Below, piece by piece: positions 5,844-7,864 of a stretch of DNA of 7,864 nt. A program made the translations under genes and the position numbers. The DNA comes from BOG-908 sp964250925 (lineage in GTDB: Bacteria; Pseudomonadota; Alphaproteobacteria; Acetobacterales; Acetobacteraceae), in the NCBI GenBank assembly GCA_964250925.1, contig CAXUHU010000136.1, positions 1 through 7,864 of the forward strand. The letters are read 5' to 3'. Every line of letters starts with the position of its first letter. Position 1 is the stretch's first letter. The notes below the pieces were generated by a model. It ran no database searches and was not told the DNA's origin. It was given only the letters and a program-made list of their open reading frames with translations.

Positions 5844-6461
5844 ATGCGTTGTTTTCCTGTTCTGGCGCTGGCTGCAATGGTGTGCAGCGGCTGCGCCCTG
5901 ACGACGGCTCATATCGACGTGCCGTACCAGCCGATCGCTGCGGCCAGCCCGGTCCCCAACGCCTCGGCTTCGACCGTCGCCGTCACCGCCATCGACGACC
6001 GGACCACTTATCGTGACAGGGTCGGCACAAAGAAGAACGGCTACGGCATGGAGATGGCCGCCATCGTGCCGAACAACGACATTCCGGATGCGGTGCGCGA
6101 TGCGTTCCGGCAGGAGCTGATGGCGAGAGGATTTCGGATCGGCAACGGGCCGGGAGCCGTTCAGATCGAAGTAGTCCGTTTTTACAACGATTTCAAACCA
6201 GGCTTCTTCTCCGGCGATGCCGTCGCTACCGTCGCATTTAACGTGAAAGTGTCGTCGCCCTCGCACCCAGGCAGCTTCAGCAAATACTACGAGGGCACAG
6301 GGACGGAGCCGAATATCCAGATCATGGGTGCAGACAATACCCGTGCGGCGCTGGTCAAAGCCTTTCAATCGGCGGTCGGCAGCGCAGTGAACGATCCCGA
6401 GCTGATGAATGACGTGCTCCAGGCCGGCCTGTCCTCGACCGGGCCGTACCCTGGTACATGA
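5844..6461 (+). CDS. YajG-like lipoprotein
   Basis: A 205-residue envelope lipoprotein of the YajG type, whose molecular role is unknown. The signal segment ends in CSGC with Cys17 as the lipidation site; the -3 residue is Cys rather than the usual Leu, which is tolerated but not ideal. The family core is well kept: DRTTYRDRVGTKKNGYGMEMA (about 52-72), VRDAFRQELMARGFRIG (84-100), a FYNDFKPGFFSGDAVATVAFNVKV block (113-136), SKYYEGTG and NTRAALVKAFQSAV. ATG 5844 is chosen over the longer frame from 5763 because GGAG at 5834-5837 lies six bases upstream and the lipoprotein signal starts there. Its TGA overlaps the ATG of the next gene by four bases. The 139 bases before it hold no gene and no promoter I can defend. 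Confidence 0.88.
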   Translation: MRCFPVLALAAMVCSGCALTTAHIDVPYQPIAAASPVPNASASTVAVTAIDDRTTYRDRVGTKKNGYGMEMAAIVPNNDIPDAVRDAFRQELMARGFRIGNGPGAVQIEVVRFYNDFKPGFFSGDAVATVAFNVKVSSPSHPGSFSKYYEGTGTEPNIQIMGADNTRAALVKAFQSAVGSAVNDPELMNDVLQAGLSSTGPYPGT

Positions 6462-6886
6462 GGACGGTCCGGGCGGTTTTCGAATGGGCCTTGGTCGCCT
6501 GCCTGTGCGGATGCGTGCAGCCGGATCAGGCGGCCGTTGAGAAAGGTGTGGTCCTGGCTGTCCACAGCGTGGCTCAACCGGGCGAGAGCAGCGGGGTGGG
6601 GGGTGCAGCCGGTCTGGTGATCGGTGTCGCAGCAGGCGCCACCCTCGGACACGGCGCCGGCCAGGTAGCCAGTGCGTTGGCAGTCGGCTTAGTCGGCAGT
6701 ACTGCGGGCGCGGTCGCCGAAAGCGCGGCCGAACCGTTGGACGGCGTGGCCTATACAATACGTCTGTCGGACGGCCGCGTGGTCACGCTCGCTCTGCACC
6801 ACCATCCGGCGGATCCGGTTTTCGAGCCGGGAAGCGCAGTCCAGGTCGAGACGACAGGGCATACGCAACGGGTGATTGCCGGCTGA
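6458..6886 (+). CDS. SlyB-like glycine-zipper outer-membrane lipoprotein
   Basis: A 142-residue predicted lipoprotein of the SlyB/Pcp (17 kDa surface antigen) type. The lipobox LCGC gives lipidated Cys19. VEKGVVLAVHSV (about 27-38) corresponds to the conserved 'G-x-V' strand at the start of the SlyB domain. Residues about 46-88 are a glycine zipper (GVGGAAGLVIGVAAGATLGHGAG and beyond) forming two small-residue helical hairpin segments. The end, AYTIRLSDGRVVTLAL plus FEPGSAVQVE, is the usual C-terminal beta part. SlyB in enterobacteria helps stabilise the outer membrane under stress; that role here is inference. ATG 6458 overlaps the upstream TGA (ATGA) and has no good ribosome site of its own, so translational coupling with the YajG-like gene is likely. 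Confidence 0.85.
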   Translation: MRTVRAVFEWALVACLCGCVQPDQAAVEKGVVLAVHSVAQPGESSGVGGAAGLVIGVAAGATLGHGAGQVASALAVGLVGSTAGAVAESAAEPLDGVAYTIRLSDGRVVTLALHHHPADPVFEPGSAVQVETTGHTQRVIAG

Positions 6887-6946
6887 ACAAGCCACGTGTT
6901 GGGTCGATGGCTCGCCTTGGCTCGGATCGTGTCGTCAACTCGGGCC

Positions 6947-7744
6947 ATGGAACCGACTCGGCTCGACAATCACGTTCTCTGGCGGGGGGATTGTCTAACC
7001 GTGCTGCCGCGTTTGGCCGCACACTCCGTCGATGTTGTGGTGACCTCGCCACCGTACAACCTCGACATCGGCTACAACACTTATCGCGACGCAAGGTCCG
7101 AGGCCGATTACTTGGGCTGGATGGTCGATGTCGCCCGGGCCGTGCGCCGTACGATGCGGCCGGACGGCTCGTTCTTCCTCAACATATCCGGCTCCAACAG
7201 CCGCCCCTGGCTGCCGTTCGAACTCATCATTCGTCTGCGCCCCTACTTCGTGCTGCAAAACCACATCACCTGGATCAAGTCGGTCAGCACCGGCCAGGAC
7301 AGCGTGGGCCACTTCAAGCCGCTCGGCGGCCGGCGCTTTCTCAACCATAACCACGAGCATGTCTTCCACCTGACCCTGGCCGGCGACGTGCAGCTCGACC
7401 GGCTGGCCATCGGCGTGCCGTTCAAGGACAAGTCCAACATCGCCCGCCGCGGCCATGCGCAGGATGCGCGCTGCCGCGGCAACACCTGGTTCATTCCTTA
7501 CCGCACGGTGCGCAGCCGCACCGCCAAGTACAACCATCCCGGCACCTTTCCGATCGACCTGCCGCGCTGGTGCATTCGGCTGCACGGACGCGCCGGAGCA
7601 GTCGTACTAGACCCGTTCGCCGGCACCGGAACCACGCTGGTGGCCGCGGCATTGGAGGGCGCGTCCGGTATCGGGATCGAGGTGGATGCGGCCTATGTGG
7701 CGACAGCGTTGGAAAGGTTGGGGGAGATAAGCGTTTTTTCTTGA
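6947..7744 (+). CDS. Site-specific DNA methyltransferase, beta class, probably orphan
   Basis: A 265-residue S-adenosylmethionine-dependent DNA amino-methyltransferase. The catalytic motif IV TSPPYN (residues 33-38) comes before the cofactor motif I DPFAGTGTT (222-230), which is the order of the beta class. Ser rather than Asp before PPY is common in N4-cytosine enzymes but also occurs in N6-adenine ones, so the modified base is not settled. The middle (LQNHITWIKS at 103-112, GHFKPLGGRRFLN, then LDRLAIGVPFKDKSNI and RCRGNTWFIPY) matches, from memory, a compact bacterial methyltransferase subfamily. The frame opens earlier (GTG 6896), but ATG 6947 fits the family start (LWRGDCLTVLPRL follows at once). 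No ribosome site supports either start. No endonuclease gene is adjacent within the window. It follows the SlyB-like gene by 60 bases. Confidence 0.9.
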   Translation: MEPTRLDNHVLWRGDCLTVLPRLAAHSVDVVVTSPPYNLDIGYNTYRDARSEADYLGWMVDVARAVRRTMRPDGSFFLNISGSNSRPWLPFELIIRLRPYFVLQNHITWIKSVSTGQDSVGHFKPLGGRRFLNHNHEHVFHLTLAGDVQLDRLAIGVPFKDKSNIARRGHAQDARCRGNTWFIPYRTVRSRTAKYNHPGTFPIDLPRWCIRLHGRAGAVVLDPFAGTGTTLVAAALEGASGIGIEVDAAYVATALERLGEISVFS

Positions 7745-7864
7745 AGGAACCGAAGAGTTTTTGGACGTAAAGTTGGTTTGCGGTTGGACAGTGTACTACA
7801 AGAGTTCAAAGTCTCTTGCTTCTTCTTCAGAAAAGAAAGCCTTGCCTACCCTAAAGCCCCCCGC
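7745..7864. other. AT-richer tail with imperfect hairpin after the methyltransferase gene
   Basis: No gene is seen here. The stretch is clearly poorer in G and C than the rest of the window. At 7818-7840, GCTTCTTCTT and AAAAGAAAGC form an imperfect stem around a CAG loop, with mismatches at the fifth and eighth pairs. It could be a weak terminator for the methyltransferase gene or one copy of a dispersed intergenic element; the sequence alone does not decide. Confidence 0.35.

Noticed and set aside
1..7864. CRISPR array, insertion sequence, phage genes or toxin-antitoxin pair
   Set aside because: No regularly spaced repeats, transposase motifs, phage structural genes or small toxin/antitoxin pair were seen on either strand.

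Overview
The window reads as ordinary chromosomal DNA from a high-GC alphaproteobacterium, most likely of the Rhodospirillales/Acetobacteraceae type. That placement rests on recalled family resemblance of the EF-P, EpmA/EpmB, SecB and Tim44-like proteins and on the secB/Tim44 neighbourhood; no search was run. A run of 10 Ns shows that this is a draft scaffold, possibly from a metagenome.

Layout. Positions 1-405 hold no gene I can support. Positions 406 to about 3147 carry the EF-P lysylation module: efp and epmB on the minus strand (epmB upstream, efp 44 bases downstream), with epmA divergent on the plus strand. EpmB makes (R)-beta-lysine, EpmA attaches it to EF-P, and modified EF-P relieves ribosome stalling at polyproline. 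Next come a small plus-strand lipoprotein with FGYGG repeats (3231-3629), then secB (minus, 3682-4239) and a histidine phosphatase (minus, 4315-4857). Divergent from these is a Tim44-like, membrane-anchored protein (plus, 4953-5704) that is broken by the assembly gap. After it lie two overlapping lipoprotein genes, YajG-like and SlyB-like (5844-6886), and a beta-class DNA methyltransferase (6947-7744). An AT-richer tail with an imperfect hairpin runs to the window end.

Two themes connect the genes: translation of difficult sequences (EF-P and its modifiers) and the cell envelope (SecB export chaperone, Tim44-like membrane protein, three predicted lipoproteins). The methyltransferase has no visible restriction partner here and looks like an orphan.

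I did not find a convincing undescribed system. The most notable anomaly is technical. The left edge of the N gap ends in what reads, on the minus strand, as the N-terminus of an FAD-dependent oxidoreductase, and the gap is flanked by a 29-base near-identical direct repeat and a 19-base perfect inverted repeat. This points to a chimeric contig end inside the Tim44-like gene.
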